Origin: Galdieria partita
Taxonomy: Eukaryota > Rhodophyta > Bangiophyceae > Galdieriales > Galdieriaceae
Length of the DNA: 64,000 nt
Reading direction: 5' to 3'
Assembly (NCBI GenBank): GCA_025991245.1
Contig: BQMJ01000046.1
Coordinates: 62,001-126,000, forward strand
Shown: piece by piece, positions 1 through 12,059 of the stretch
Numbering within the stretch: position 1 is the first letter of the stretch
How the letters are laid out: the number at the start of each line of letters is the position of its first letter
Position numbers and translations under genes: made by a program
The notes under the pieces: model-generated
Told to the model about the DNA's origin: nothing
The model's database searches: none
Seen by the model: the letters and a program-made list of their open reading frames with translations, nothing else

Positions 1-501
1 GAAAAAACATCCTGCTGGCCTAAGAACTATACTACACGAAAGAAAGCAGGACATATCCGAAACGTTCTTCGCCACAAAGATAGCTGTTTGAATAGTGCTC
101 TTGGATAGATCCAGTAACGAATTTCTATTAGTGTTTTCGACTCGAATATACATAAAGTCCTAGATATATCCTGAATAAAGATCACACAAACCTCGCATGT
201 CTAATTGAAACAAATCGTTTGCAATATTACTCAGTTTGGAGTCGGGTCAGCATGTCAAAACGGTTCTCACAGGTGTGACTATAGAAGAGCCCGACACACA
301 GTTCAAATTCAAAACAGAACTGACAATAATTTGCAATTTAGGACTTATCAAAACTATTAGAAGAACAAGACTGTCCATTATTACTTGAATAGCGGACACT
401 GAAAGGATGCATTTATCTAGTAACTGAGAAAATGGATGAAATAAATACGCAACGATAAAAGACAAATACGGTTTCGAATGTACTCAAACAAATAAATATA
501 T
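1..501. other. Left-edge region without a supported gene
   Basis: No gene can be supported here. On the minus strand there is an open stretch (about 247-465) with no ATG. It can be strung together with two possible GT-AG introns, but the resulting peptide matches no family and lacks a start, so it is not called. The first base of the neighbouring coiled-coil gene's stop codon is at 502, so this is at least its 3' flank. Confidence 0.5.
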
Positions 502-2639
502 CTACTCATCAGAGAGCCGAAACTTGTCGGAGAAAGCGGTTTCTGATGCACAAGTGCGTTCTAATTGTTCAGGAATACTATCCAGAGCACGTTTCCAATA
601 CATATCCAGTGCTTCATTCTCTCTCACAAACGCCAAAACAAAATCGTTCAATTTCTGGGTACTTGCTACATTTCCACTTGTTTCTCCAGTCCCCTTAGGG
701 TCGATTCCATTAAGGCCACCTTTCAATTGTCCATTTTGAGAAATAATAGCTTTGAGTACTTCCAGACGTCTTATCCACTCCCTTTCCGTTGCACTCAATG
801 CATCTAGAAGAGAGGGGCTATCAAGACAACAAGATGAACCTTCTATGTTTCTTAACATACTCATGGAGTGGTTCTACTCAAACAAATTGACTGATTGGAT
901 CTATGAAAATAATTTCAACGTACCTCAGAAGTTTCCACTGCTCCTTCTCTTCTATGGAGCTTTTCAGTGTCCATAGCAAATGGTCTCTGAATGCGCTGCT
1001 CTTCCAAGCGATTAGAAATACTCTTTAAAGCTTCCGTCATAGAACTCTGCAATGTGCTGTAATGTTGGAGTAGCTCCGTTCTTAGCTCTTCCAATTCTTT
1101 ACGCATCGAGTCCTTCCTTTGTATTGACGACTCAGCACATGATGAGACTGAACCTTCCTCATATCCAGAACGACTCAATTCTGGCGTTGAATGAGTGGAT
1201 GAAAATCTGTCTTTGCCAGAGCGTCTTAAACGATTGCACACCTTCTTTAGACGATGCTCTGCAGTGCAAACTCTTGAACGTAAATCTGAAAGTTGGCGGT
1301 TTGGTTCCGAGAAAACTCTTGGAGAGTCTTCATTCAAGCTATTGCTATCATTCGACATTTCCGATGCAGGAATCGAGAAATACGCAACATTCTGCTTTCT
1401 AAAAGTTTCTAAATGACTTTTTGGTGCGTTTCCAAGTTGCCCAACTGTTTCAAAACCATTTTGTATTCGTTGTGATATCTTCATTGAACCACCAAAGTGA
1501 CTACGTTCTTTATTCATAATAGCAGCTTCCCGAGCATCCAACTGTCGTTCAAACTCTTCCAGTCGGTGCATTTCAGCTTCCAAACAGGATTCTCTTTCAG
1601 AAATTGCAGCTGAGCGGCCACAAAGAAACTGTATACTCATCGTTAAAACATGAACAAGTTCGTTCGAGGTCCACTCTGACTTATCCAATAGTCTGTCTGA
1701 ATTCAAACCACTAGGCAGTACGTCTTTCCAATCATTCTTCAATATTCTTAAAAAGAACTTGGTAATAGACTGCAGCTCGTTCAATAAACTTTCCTTGGTA
1801 TCATTGTTATTCCCTAGCCACTGTGCGGACATATTTTCTATAGTAGCGTACGAAATTGAAGTTGAAGACTCTCTTCTTTGTGTAGCCACTTTATCGCGAC
1901 CTTCAGAGAACAAGCTATCGTTGACCATCAATGGCAAGTATTTGTTTTGTTCCTTTTTAGGTCGCTTAGTAAGAAGAGAATCCTTGTTCTCTAACTTATA
2001 GTTGTGGAGTTGCTCACTTTCACACCCCACAACCCTCTCTTCCATCGAATTCAAGGCTTCCTTCATCCTTCGAAGCATATTTGTAAGACTTTGACGCGAC
2101 AATTTCCTTTCTTTCTTCCTTTTAGCAAAGCCTTCAGGTCTACGGTGAGTCAACAAGTGCCTATTGTCACTTGACCGATGTTGCACGTTGTGGCTATTCT
2201 CGATTTCAACCAGTTCATCCTGTACCTTGTTATGGGAACAAACTGAGTGAGAACTTTCCTGCTCTTTTGTGCGCACTCTTTCAAAGTCTGTTCTTTCATC
2301 TTGCTCGCTATTATACTGATAGGAACGAGAAGCTTGGGAGCTGTGTGTATTAGCAGAAGCTGGAACAGTCACTACGGTTGTACTTTGTGAACTACTCGCG
2401 TCGGCTCCATCAAAGAAAGCAATTTTTCTACCACCATCATATATATCGACTCTCTCTTGAAGATTGGCTGCCACCAGTTGGTCCAATCCTTCCGTCAACA
2501 ACAAGGAACTGAGATTGGCGTCGATGCTACTATTTACTCCTCCCAACTCTTTTATCTTATCGTATACGTGTAGTGTTTCAGCAATCAAAGTCGCTGCTTC
2601 CTCTGCAAAAAGGGCACAATTGTCGTCGTTTTCTTCCAT
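502..2639 (-). CDS. Large coiled-coil protein, function unknown
   Basis: Two exons, complement(502..873, 924..2639), joined in phase 0 by a 50-nt GT-AG intron; about 695 residues. I do not recognise the family. The N-terminal 100 residues are acidic and helical. A Ser/Arg/Lys-rich, probably disordered middle (about residues 90-270) follows. The C-terminal half is rich in Glu, Arg, Leu and Gln with heptad-like spacing, consistent with long coiled coils; a Glu/Arg-rich block lies near residues 330-370. There is no signal peptide or membrane segment. The open frame extends 9 nt further upstream, but only to a TTG, so the ATG at 2639 is preferred. A cytoskeletal or centrosome-like structural role is possible but is only a guess. 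Confidence 0.7.
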
Positions 2640-2895
2640 ATACGACAAATCGCACTATACTGCAACGGTCTTTTCAAACAATTGCGTTTTCCCTGAGGGA
2701 AAGTCCGAGTTCATGTGAAATAGAGGGATGCAAAGTCTTGAGAGTATTCAAATTCAAAAATTTTTATTGTAGAAAGCTAGATTCTTTCATTCATTCATTC
2801 ACTTTGATAAGGTATACAATATAGACTCATTTCAGAGTTCAATTGTAGGAATAGCTTGACCACTACAATAATCAAGAATTATCGACTAGTCTGGA

Positions 2896-4296
2896 ATGGA
2901 GCAGTTAGTGAACCAGTTAATGTATGCTTCAGAAGAATCTTTGCAAAGTTGCTCAAAAGAGGAACTACTAAAGTTCATTCTTTCTTTAAGAAACACTATT
3001 ATCAAAGTTATGAGCAACTCTTCCCAATCAGTGTCGACTTCTTCCTGTCGTGCTATGAAAGGAAAACCTTTTGACTTTAACAAACATGGGAAGAGAAAAA
3101 TAGCTTTGCGTATATGTTATCTTGGTTGGATGTTTGATGGATTCGCGTCCCAGCCTCACTCCAATAACACTGTCGAAGAACACTTGTTTCGTGCACTTTT
3201 AAAGACGAAGCTCATCGAGAGTCGAGAACAGAGTTGCTATACTCGTGCTGCGAGAACAGACAAAGGCGTTTCCGCAATAGAAAACGTGATATCGCTCACT
3301 GTTCGTTCCCGAATCAAGCCACCTTCTTATGGTGAGGAAGAACTAGACTATCCTCGTATATTGAATGGAGTATTACCAAGTGGTATATGGGTAACTGGAT
3401 GGACTAGTGTAGATCCAGATTTCAACGCGAGATTCTCGGCTTCCTATCGTGTCTATCATTATTATTTCAGACCTGAGCACTTGAACCTTTGTGCTATGCA
3501 ACGTGCCGCACAGTTTTTCATAGGAGAACATGATTTTCGCAACTTTTGTAAAGCAGATGTTACACAAGTGCAGAGTTTTCGTAGAGTTATTTATAGTTGT
3601 GATATTAAGATAGTTTCCATGACGTACAATAATAGATCGGAATGGCAAGTGTTGTCGGAAAGTGAACCAAACTTATTTCATTCCTCTGCCAATTCGAGTT
3701 GTATTTCATTAGCAGTGTTGGTCGTGAAAGGACAAGCATTTCTTTGGCATCAGATTCGTTGTATGGCAAGTGTCTTGTTTATGGTAGGACAAGGATTGGA
3801 AAGGGAAAGTATCGTGAAAGAAATGCTACAACACGAACGTTTTGGAGCCAAACCATTGTATCGAATGGCTAATGAAGTACCTTTGGTTTTATCACAAATT
3901 GGTTTTGTCGGTCTTTGCTTCCAAAGCAGTTTTCAAGCAGACTCAGATATGGAAAAATCTCTGCAAGAAATATGCACCAGTCTACTATGCAAAGCAGCTA
4001 TATTGAAGGATCTACTCAACTCTCTCCATGCACGTTTCATTCGAGGTATTTCTTAAGCACCGATAAAATAATCAAACTTGAATGATTGTTTAGGAGAGAA
4101 GGAACAGGTCGAGTTGACTGAATCTACCATTCCTTATCTCTTGGATCGAGAACAAGGACCGCATCGTTTATTAGAGTCACGCAAGAGAGAAGGTAAGCCA
4201 ATTGCTTATGAAAGGGAGCAAATAGAACTGATCTTTTTAGCTTCCATCGACGCAAAAAGAGAACGACAACGTGCAAAAGGTTCATTCATTACTTAA
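2896..4296 (+). CDS. PUS3: tRNA pseudouridine(38/39) synthase, Pus3/Deg1 type
   Basis: Exons 2896..4045 and 4094..4296 join across a 48-nt intron (phase 1) to give 450 residues. This is a TruA-family enzyme that isomerises uridine to pseudouridine in the tRNA anticodon arm. The catalytic motif RTDKGVSA lies near residue 120, with the nucleophilic Asp inside it. A downstream block with HQIR (FLWHQIRCM) is the conserved TruA C-terminal element. The short N-terminal helical segment (EELLKFILSLRN) before the domain is typical of Pus3/Deg1 rather than bacterial TruA. The second exon supplies the basic Pus3 tail and keeps the frame. The stop lies 3 bp from the convergent ALG3 stop. Confidence 0.9.
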
Positions 4297-4299
4297 ATT

Positions 4300-5613
4300 T
4301 TATTCTTCGGCAGATTTTGTTTTTATCGATTGGACTAGACATTGTGTTATTCTTTGGTCACTACCTGACTGAAGGATTTTGTAGATTATATACAAATGGC
4401 AGTATTGGAGTAATATCGACATGTACCAGGTTGGTGGATACATATTATAGACCAACTCTATAACAAACAACAAGAAACAACTAGAATAGCTTTGAGAGTG
4501 AGTGCCAATAAACCAACATCTATACACCGCGTACCTTTGTTGAAGGCTGATACCTAAACTGTATAGAATCCAGGGTAAGCTATGAAAGTACCAGGTATAA
4601 AACTGATAATGGATACTCCGAGCAAATGCAATACCGATAAACTGACATTGAAATAATGCTGTTACAATACCGCGACCAAGTATCACATTTCTCTGTTTGG
4701 ACTTTTCTTGACACAGTTTGCGAAAGTTTTCAAACATCTTTCGCACGACACGTTTGTACCAAAGTTCAAGCATCGCAATGTGGCTCAACAGTAGAACAAG
4801 AGACCACAACGGATGTTTGAATATATGTTCCGGTAAAAACTTCCAATTCACTGTCCATTCATATAAGAATACTCTATGAAACTCAAAAGCCTTTGAAATA
4901 TAAGATATTGGGTGATGATATAAAAATGGTAAACCGACAAGAAACTATTCAGAATGCAATAAAATGATATACTCTATATATTCAACAAAACAACTGACCT
5001 GTACGGCACCACAAACTAAAATATATGAAACAGCTTGTTTGTAACCAGTCGTTTCTAATAATACCATCAAAACAGCAGGAGCATAAAGTAAGGCACTCAT
5101 TTTCACAGAAACTGAGAGACTGTAGACAATGCAAGCTACAAAATGGCGCTGAGCTACGAAGAAGAGAATGGATAAATAACTAAGGAAAGTCACGATGGCA
5201 TCGTTGAACAATCTCAGTACGTGAATAGACATAACACGTCGAGAAAACAGCAGTGGCACACTACAAAATAAGAACTCTTTTGTATCCAACTGACAATAAA
5301 TACATATTGCACAAACTGTACATAAAGTTGCCGAGTGTATAAGAGCAAAACAAATTTGCACGGGTAATAAATCAGATCCACCGTTACTCATCGCATAAAA
5401 GAGACGATAGATGAAAAGAAACCCTCCAGGATATACCAAGGGGCCACTATCTCCTCGTATTTGGCTATAGTCACGCTTTCCTTCACGAAATACTTGATAA
5501 ACCTGTTGAAGGTATGTTTGGAAATCTATTTCGGTGAATGGAACATAATAAATAACCCCAACTCCAACTAAAAAGTCAAACAAACAGAATAAAATGGAAA
5601 ACTTCCACTTCAT
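4300..5613 (-). CDS. ALG3: Dolichyl-P-Man:Man5GlcNAc2-PP-dolichol alpha-1,3-mannosyltransferase
   Basis: Two exons, complement(4300..4944, 4999..5613), with a phase-0 intron of 54 nt; 419 residues. ALG3 adds the first lumenal mannose to the lipid-linked oligosaccharide in the ER. Visible family signatures are the lumenal loop FTEIDFQTY near the N terminus, RDYSQIRGDSGPLVYPGGF, the block HVLRLFNDA, and FLYEWTVNWKFLPE, which is created across the splice junction. The rest is a series of hydrophobic helices as expected of a GT58 multispan protein. The frame opens upstream at a TTG; the first ATG is at 5613. The stop codon of the upstream DGAT2 gene ends only 43 bp before this ATG, so its promoter must overlap that gene's 3' end. 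Confidence 0.93.
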
Positions 5614-5656
5614 GAAAACCAAGAAATGGCAATTGCTCTTAAGTAATTTGTTTTAT

Positions 5657-7056
5657 TCACACAATCACGAGAGGTTTGTCTTCACAAGTATTCAAAGTTT
5701 TAAAGTCTCTATACAACTCCACAAGTCTTTCCTTATAAAGGGCATGGAGAGAATCAATATCTTCTTTACTGGGATTCTCTACGGCACGTACAGGTATCGC
5801 CCTTCCAACCACAATCTACCTCCAGGTTCACTATTCTGATGCAGAATAAAACAGACAAACAACAAACCTGAAGTGGAGAACGTTGTGGCATACATGTACC
5901 GTAACTTCCTAAAGCGACTCCAACGGGAACTCGTAAATGATGTAAAAAACAACGTTGCAGACGATCTGGAACCAAACGAAAGAGACTGAACAGCTCTTCT
6001 TCACCAACGGCAAGCACAGGAATGATATTGGATCCTGTTTCCAGCGCCAATTTTATAAAACTATAAGTGTCATTGAGTCTTCATAATCAGAACAAGGCTT
6101 GTGCAAACCCTTTCCGCTTCTCTAACAGCACACGGATCTCATCCCTCCTTGTTACAAATATTTCTTCACTACCTCCGGGAAATACAAAAATACTGAAAGA
6201 CTAGTATAAGAAAAGCAAAAAAACAGAACGAAAGAATACCTTTTCCCATTTCGCAAAGAAGTGAGCGCAGAATATCTACACGCATCGATACCTCCTGACC
6301 ACAACGTAAACTCCCTACAAACTGGCAAATAGAAAAGAGGTCTTGCTGCAAGTGCTCTTCTCTATACGCGGTTGAACAACGGATTAGAACTAAAGTAACA
6401 AGAGACAATCTACTTAGCCAACCTGTTCATGCTGTGGAAAAAATGTCTCCCAAAGGAAACCATATAAAAGTATCCTACTAACAGCCATGACTCCATGCGG
6501 ATGACAAGATACAACGATGGTGTCACTAGAAGTTGTTTCAGGTTCAACTTGTTGATAAACAATGACAGGAAAATATTCAAACACCAATTTCCACAAAGAC
6601 GAACGACAGAAAGTTGCACAAGGCAGTCCACTCCCGTATTCTAATCTTGCAACCCAAGTCATTAAGTAGATGGCTTATTTTCAAGCAAATATTGTTAGAA
6701 AAGAGTTGGAACAGGAAAGTTACCAACCAACCGGAAAGTGTCAGCACAACTCGGTTTCTTTGATATAGACCAAACCAAAGAAACCACAAGATAACAAAAA
6801 GTGACCAATAAAAGTGGTGAAATAATAGAAAAGTTACAAAATTGGACCAAAACTTTCTCCAAAAGGAGGGTTTCGTCCTTGAAAAGTTGGCAACTTTCCA
6901 GTAGTTCCCATAAGAGTCCTTCAGCCAGGTTACGGAAAAAGGATATTCCTTTCTTCCACTTCCATTACTATAAATTTCTTGTTTTGAATCTTCTGAAGAC
7001 TTTGTTCTAAAGGTGATAAACCAAGTTGCCACAAGTCTTCGAAGAGTACCATGCAT
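5657..7056 (-). CDS. DGAT2: Diacylglycerol acyltransferase 2 family protein
   Basis: Six exons: complement(5657..5815, 5868..6060, 6094..6192, 6240..6361, 6423..6673, 6732..7056). All phases agree and give 382 residues, the usual DGAT2 length. The enzyme class transfers acyl-CoA to diacylglycerol (or a related acceptor) at the ER. Visible signatures are two adjacent membrane segments near residues 70-120, the active-site HPHG motif (CHPHGVMAV), FPGGSEEIF followed by RKGF, TGSNIIPV and GEEELF, and the C-terminal NPSKEDIDSLH block. The most distal intron (6674..6731) uses a weak donor and is the least certain boundary. Only 42 bp separate this ATG from the stop of the potassium-channel gene upstream. 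Mono- or diacylglycerol, or a wax substrate, cannot be told apart by eye. Confidence 0.88.
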
Positions 7057-7098
7057 AACAATCCGCAATGGCTCTAAATCCCCAACAGAAATTTCAAA

Positions 7099-10000
7099 TC
7101 ATTGATAAATAGGTCGAAAGGCTTTACTTGACAAGGCAGGTTTCACTAGAACATATAGTCCATCCCGCAATCCAACTATCGTATCTGGGGTGGGATTAGT
7201 AAAGACCCTAAAATAAACATAAGGACAAAATAAAACAATTGAGAAGGATAGATTACCAAGGAAGTATATTTTGTGCAGGGTAGAATTTCGCATGGAATGC
7301 ATCCACACTAGCTAATGAAACTATATGAGGAAAAAGTTCAATGAAAATTCACATATACCTGAACTACCAAGATGAAACTGTCTTTGAAACTTGGAAATGT
7401 CTGCGGAGAGCTCTTCTATGAAATTCTTTTGTGTAGTTTCGAGAAGACTGGCAGAAACGGGAGCCTCCCCAGAACGATACAACGCAATTGGAATCATTCC
7501 AAAAGAAACAATTTCAGCAAATACCTTTGGAGATATTAAAAATAGTCTTTCTCTATGCTTCAACTTACTTTCTCATATCTCCATCCAACCCACTTGGAAG
7601 GAACGCCAATCATCCTTAACAGAGGCGTTGTGAGACTATCGTGACTTTAGATTGTGGCATTTCATCAAAATATAAAACAGACCTTCCTCCATTTCTTAAG
7701 CCTATCATCTCGCAAAGTAACGAAACAACACCACGATGCTCGTATTCACGACATAATAAAACAGCAGGAAGCGAATCTAAAACAACTTCTCCAGATGCAT
7801 ATCTAATAAAAGACGGAAATGAAACTAACGGGATTCAAAACCCCTTTCTATATCTACCTTTCCCTATACCAAGTAGCTGCAGAGGAAATGCCAAGTTCAA
7901 TATAATCATTCTCATCTTGCTTGGCTAATAAAGATTTGAGGTAACGAGGTCCCAGATTGACGATAGTGGAAGCAAACTGATGCCGCTGATGTCTCTGCAT
8001 TTCATCTGCATTAACATCTTCTTCTGTCAAGGTGGATGACTGCTCTTTCAACTTTTGAGAATCTTTTGAATCGGTTTTTACAAAATGACTCTCATTAGGC
8101 AACTATTAGCAGAACACTTTACACCGAGCCATGCAAAATGAGAAGCAAAACCAACCCCAAAATAGGAATATCTTCGACGAGGACGAGGAAGACCAAGAAA
8201 TGCAATAGAATGTGAAATCTTGATTTCAATACAGATGTGAGTCTGATCATAAGAACCTATCGATACAGTCGAATAAAATAAGATAAAGTTGACTGCATAG
8301 AAATGATATTACCCAAAAGAAGCTCCAAGTTCAGCAATGTCATAACAACTTTTCGATCCAAATTCTCAATATTGATGCCAGAAAACAAGGAATCATCATT
8401 GGTTGAGTCTCCAAATGAAAAGGACGAGTCACTCAATACGACAACATTCCTAGCCTATTCATTCAAATATCAATGACACATGCTTTCATATGATTCCATG
8501 AACACGCCAACCCTGAAAATGGCAACACTCTCCAAGCTTTTGAGATGTTCTGGTGACTCTGACACAAAGTATGTTCTGGGAAATCTTTTGTGCAACGACT
8601 TTATCTTGTCCTCGCTGATACTCGGATGAACAATTACAGTAAACGGTGGTTTGTTTACAGGAAATCCAAACAAAGGGTCACCTTGATAAAGTCTAAAAAT
8701 TGTGAAAACAAATACAATGGACAACTTCTCACCGTAAGAAAACAGATAAATTCTCTCCAACAGGAAGATAATATCTGATACAGCGGCTTCATCAAAGCCA
8801 CAAATCACAATATGATCACGAAATTCTTTGATATCCACTCTATATAGATTGTAAGATATTCATTCAACTTTTCTTCTACTCCATACTTATCATCAGAAAT
8901 GTCATCCACTTTTTCCACCACATCATATGCACTGAGTGAGGTTACAGTACTATAAGAAGATGGTTTGGCTCCTTTCAAAGTTTTCAATTTCTCCTCAATT
9001 AAAGAACTCGTCTCGGATTCCATTCTCTTAAATAAGTGAAACTACACGACATCTCAAAACAACGTCTTATATAAAGACTATGTTATCCTACCTGAGCTCT
9101 TGTTCCAATGAAATATAAATAGCTCCTATCTGGTATGATTTGTTCCCAATGTCCGATCTCTGCAGTCGTATCTACAACACAACTTATAGTACATACAAGA
9201 TGTAGTCACTCTTACATACTATCTGTAGATACTCCAATCAAAATCATTCCAGATAATTCGTAAACTGCCTTTAAACAAATACCAAATTTTTCACCAATAA
9301 ACAAATTGGGAGTTTCGGACATTAAAATTTCTAGATGACCAACTCATTTGTATTTATATCAACAGCAAATGGATAAGCTCACCATTTCTTACTCCTCGCT
9401 TGTACTCCCATATCCATGGAAAATCTTGATACACGTGGTTTGATCTACAATTCTCAATTCAGGAACACAAAAAGCTTCTTAAGAACCCAACATACTTCAT
9501 AAAAAATAAAAGATTGGCCACAAGAGTAGATGCCCCATCACAAACAACATTCAAGGACATGAGACTGCACAGAAATTCTCGAGTACATATACTACATCCT
9601 AACATTTCTGTACCAGAAGAACTGAATTGATATGGAATCGAGCCACTAGCTGCCATTTCTGCACTGATACAACGATCTTCAAACTTGTTAACTAACTTAT
9701 TCATCAAAATATTGAGCCATTTACCGTTATCTGCTTGGTTTCCTTTGTCTGAGGACTGCTGATCACATGAAATAAAAACAGGAGGTGTTTCTCCAGATGC
9801 TGTCAAACAGCTCTTAATATGTATATGAAGGCCTCTATCCAACTAAACAAAAATGTACATTCGGCCTATTCATTACAGTTGTGGATAACTTACGAGAACT
9901 GCAAAAATAGGAACCTGAAACACTTTTACCAAAAAAACAAAAATATGTACTAAACATACCGTTGGATTTACAGCTCGAACTGCATGAATTCGAATTACTT

Positions 10001-11949
10001 GAACTGAATCCTCAGCAAATCGATCAGTAGAACCACCTGCCAAAAAAGCAAACACTGCGCTTGCATCCACCAACTGCAATGTTTTAGAATGAATTTCTTT
10101 TGAAAAAAAACAAACAGATAGATACCTTTGCCCGATGAAGATCACGAACTTCAGCAGCACTCCCTCTTAAGAAATGAACATAATCTCTAATCTTTGACAT
10201 TTCTAAAACTGCAAAATCTTCTTCAGACCATGGTAGATATCTTGCAAGTACAATAATATGAGTTGTTGCATTAAGCGGAGAAGAGTAAAAAGCAGCAGCG
10301 AAATGTTCGAAATCACTGAATTTGTGACTAGATACAACTCAAACCAGTTCCATAAACCAAATACAAATCACTCACCGTCCTATGACAATAACATGTCGAG
10401 TTCCTCTTCGTTTGATGTATTCTCCAGAACCCAATTTTTGTTCCTAATATTCTTGGCTATATTCAAGGCCAAATTTAAATAAATAACGTACTTGCATCAC
10501 TTCCATCAAAGTTGACAATTTGGAAGCAAAGTAAACAGCTACGAAGAAAATGAGCAGAATGGTAGCCACTCTTTTTGAAAGAAATGCTTAGAAAATATAC
10601 TCTTCTAAACATAAATTTGCTCACCTTGCAGGATATGTTGTAGGAGTAATGTCTCCATAGCCAACAGTACTTATCGTAACTACCACAAAATAGACCGAAT
10701 TAAATACATTCCATAAAGGTTCGCCTGCACTATTCACAATTTGCCAGCCATCAATTTCACCCATCATTTCTAGCTATATGTGACAACTCTCAGTACAAAG
10801 AAAGCATCACTGTCGATGGATATCTTACTGAATAGACAGTACAAGCCGAAACAAATATTATAACAAACAAATATAGAATCCAACAAAATACAAAAGGCCT
10901 CAAAGCAGAAACTTGCTTTGGCTTCTGTGTTTCTGGATCATGACCACCGGGATAGTAAATTTTCACAAACGCATAATAAAGATTAAAGGCTCGCAAATAA
11001 TTGAAGTTGATATAAGAGACAAAAGCAATTCCAGACTAGCAGTAATAACACAAGTCAAGAGAATAGTGACAGTACGATACAATCATTCCCTACCGCTATG
11101 AGACTGGGTATACTATAAAGGTCAGCTAGTGAGTCGATACGAAATACAAAGCCAAGTAAAGTAGAGTCAAGTGAAATCAGATAGAACCGTAAAAAATAAT
11201 CCAATACAAATACAACTCCCAAAGCTACCTACAGTTTGGTGAGAATCAATAAAATATGATAAGTTCCGAAACTACCTCAAGTGCTCCTAAACCTTTCTGG
11301 AATCCACTAGTGTAACTGGAAGAAATATAAACTCCGACTGCAATAAAGTTCAGAGCAAAACGTATCAATTCAGGGATAATTCCAAGTCTAGCATAAAATT
11401 TTGTAGTAAATTTAGCTCTAAGCGCTTCCCAATTGCGCTCCAACTGATTACTCTGACTTTCCGTCTCTAAGAAATAGTTATTACGGAGTATACACATATT
11501 AGACCAGTCCCCACCTCGGTCTATGTTTCTAGAAAATTGATAGTCTACATCAAGTTGTGAATATTGACTTAATATATTATTCATTTTACGTCCAAACGTA
11601 GGAAACTAGTGACATATAGAGGTCAACATAACGAAACAAAGGTAGTGTTATGCAAGTCTTACCAGGTCCAGAAACCTAACAAACAATGGCACACTGCAGA
11701 AAAACAGCAAACATGCAGTTCCAAACAAAAGTAGCCATCCAAGTTGAGCCCAGTCCGGACTAGGATACCTGCCAGGGTCTGTTACACTTATACTGAAAAC
11801 TTTTAAAGTGCTTACTTGAGAAAGAAACCCATAGCAATGAAACAAACTCCTCAAATTTTCAATGTGACAAAGTGTAAAGCGTTGTCCCTTTCATTATATG
11901 TATAAAAGTGTTTGCAGTACAAGGCCATAGATTTGTTCATCTTCATCAT
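7099..11949 (-). CDS. BK/Slo-like potassium channel with two RCK domains
   Basis: About 25 short exons can be chained in frame over 4.8 kb to give roughly 1,200 residues. In order: a lone hydrophobic segment near 11750 (S0-like); S1 (RFALNFIAVGVYI); S2-S3 with the Slo-like pattern DYFLRFYLIS and FRIDSLADLYSIPS; a weakly charged S4 near 11000; S5; and the pore with selectivity filter TVGYGD (about 10665-10690). S6 follows, then RCK1 (RHVIVIGR, then HIIVLARYLPW and FLRGSAAEVRDL). RCK2 begins FRDHIVICGF, and the tail contains GMIPIALYRS and FTNPTPDT, as in animal BK channels. A run of Asp (calcium bowl) is absent; only an acidic QDEND cluster lies at that place. The 5' exon (start 11949) is tentative, because the first large exon has no in-frame ATG. 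Confidence 0.85.
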
Positions 11950-12059
11950 TTTTTTGATAACTTACAATTGAGTTGGAACTAACATAAAAATGATCAGATA
12001 TATCTACTATCAGACTAAGACCTATTGGAGGGTACGTGACCCATTTTATATAGGATGAA

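Noticed and set aside
295-325. GTTCAAATTC resembling a tRNA B box
   Set aside because: The flanks do not pair as a T stem and no A box or acceptor stem was found.
247-490. Minus-strand frame with possible extra exons towards the left edge
   Set aside because: It has no ATG and no family likeness, and the splice chain is one of several equally weak ones.
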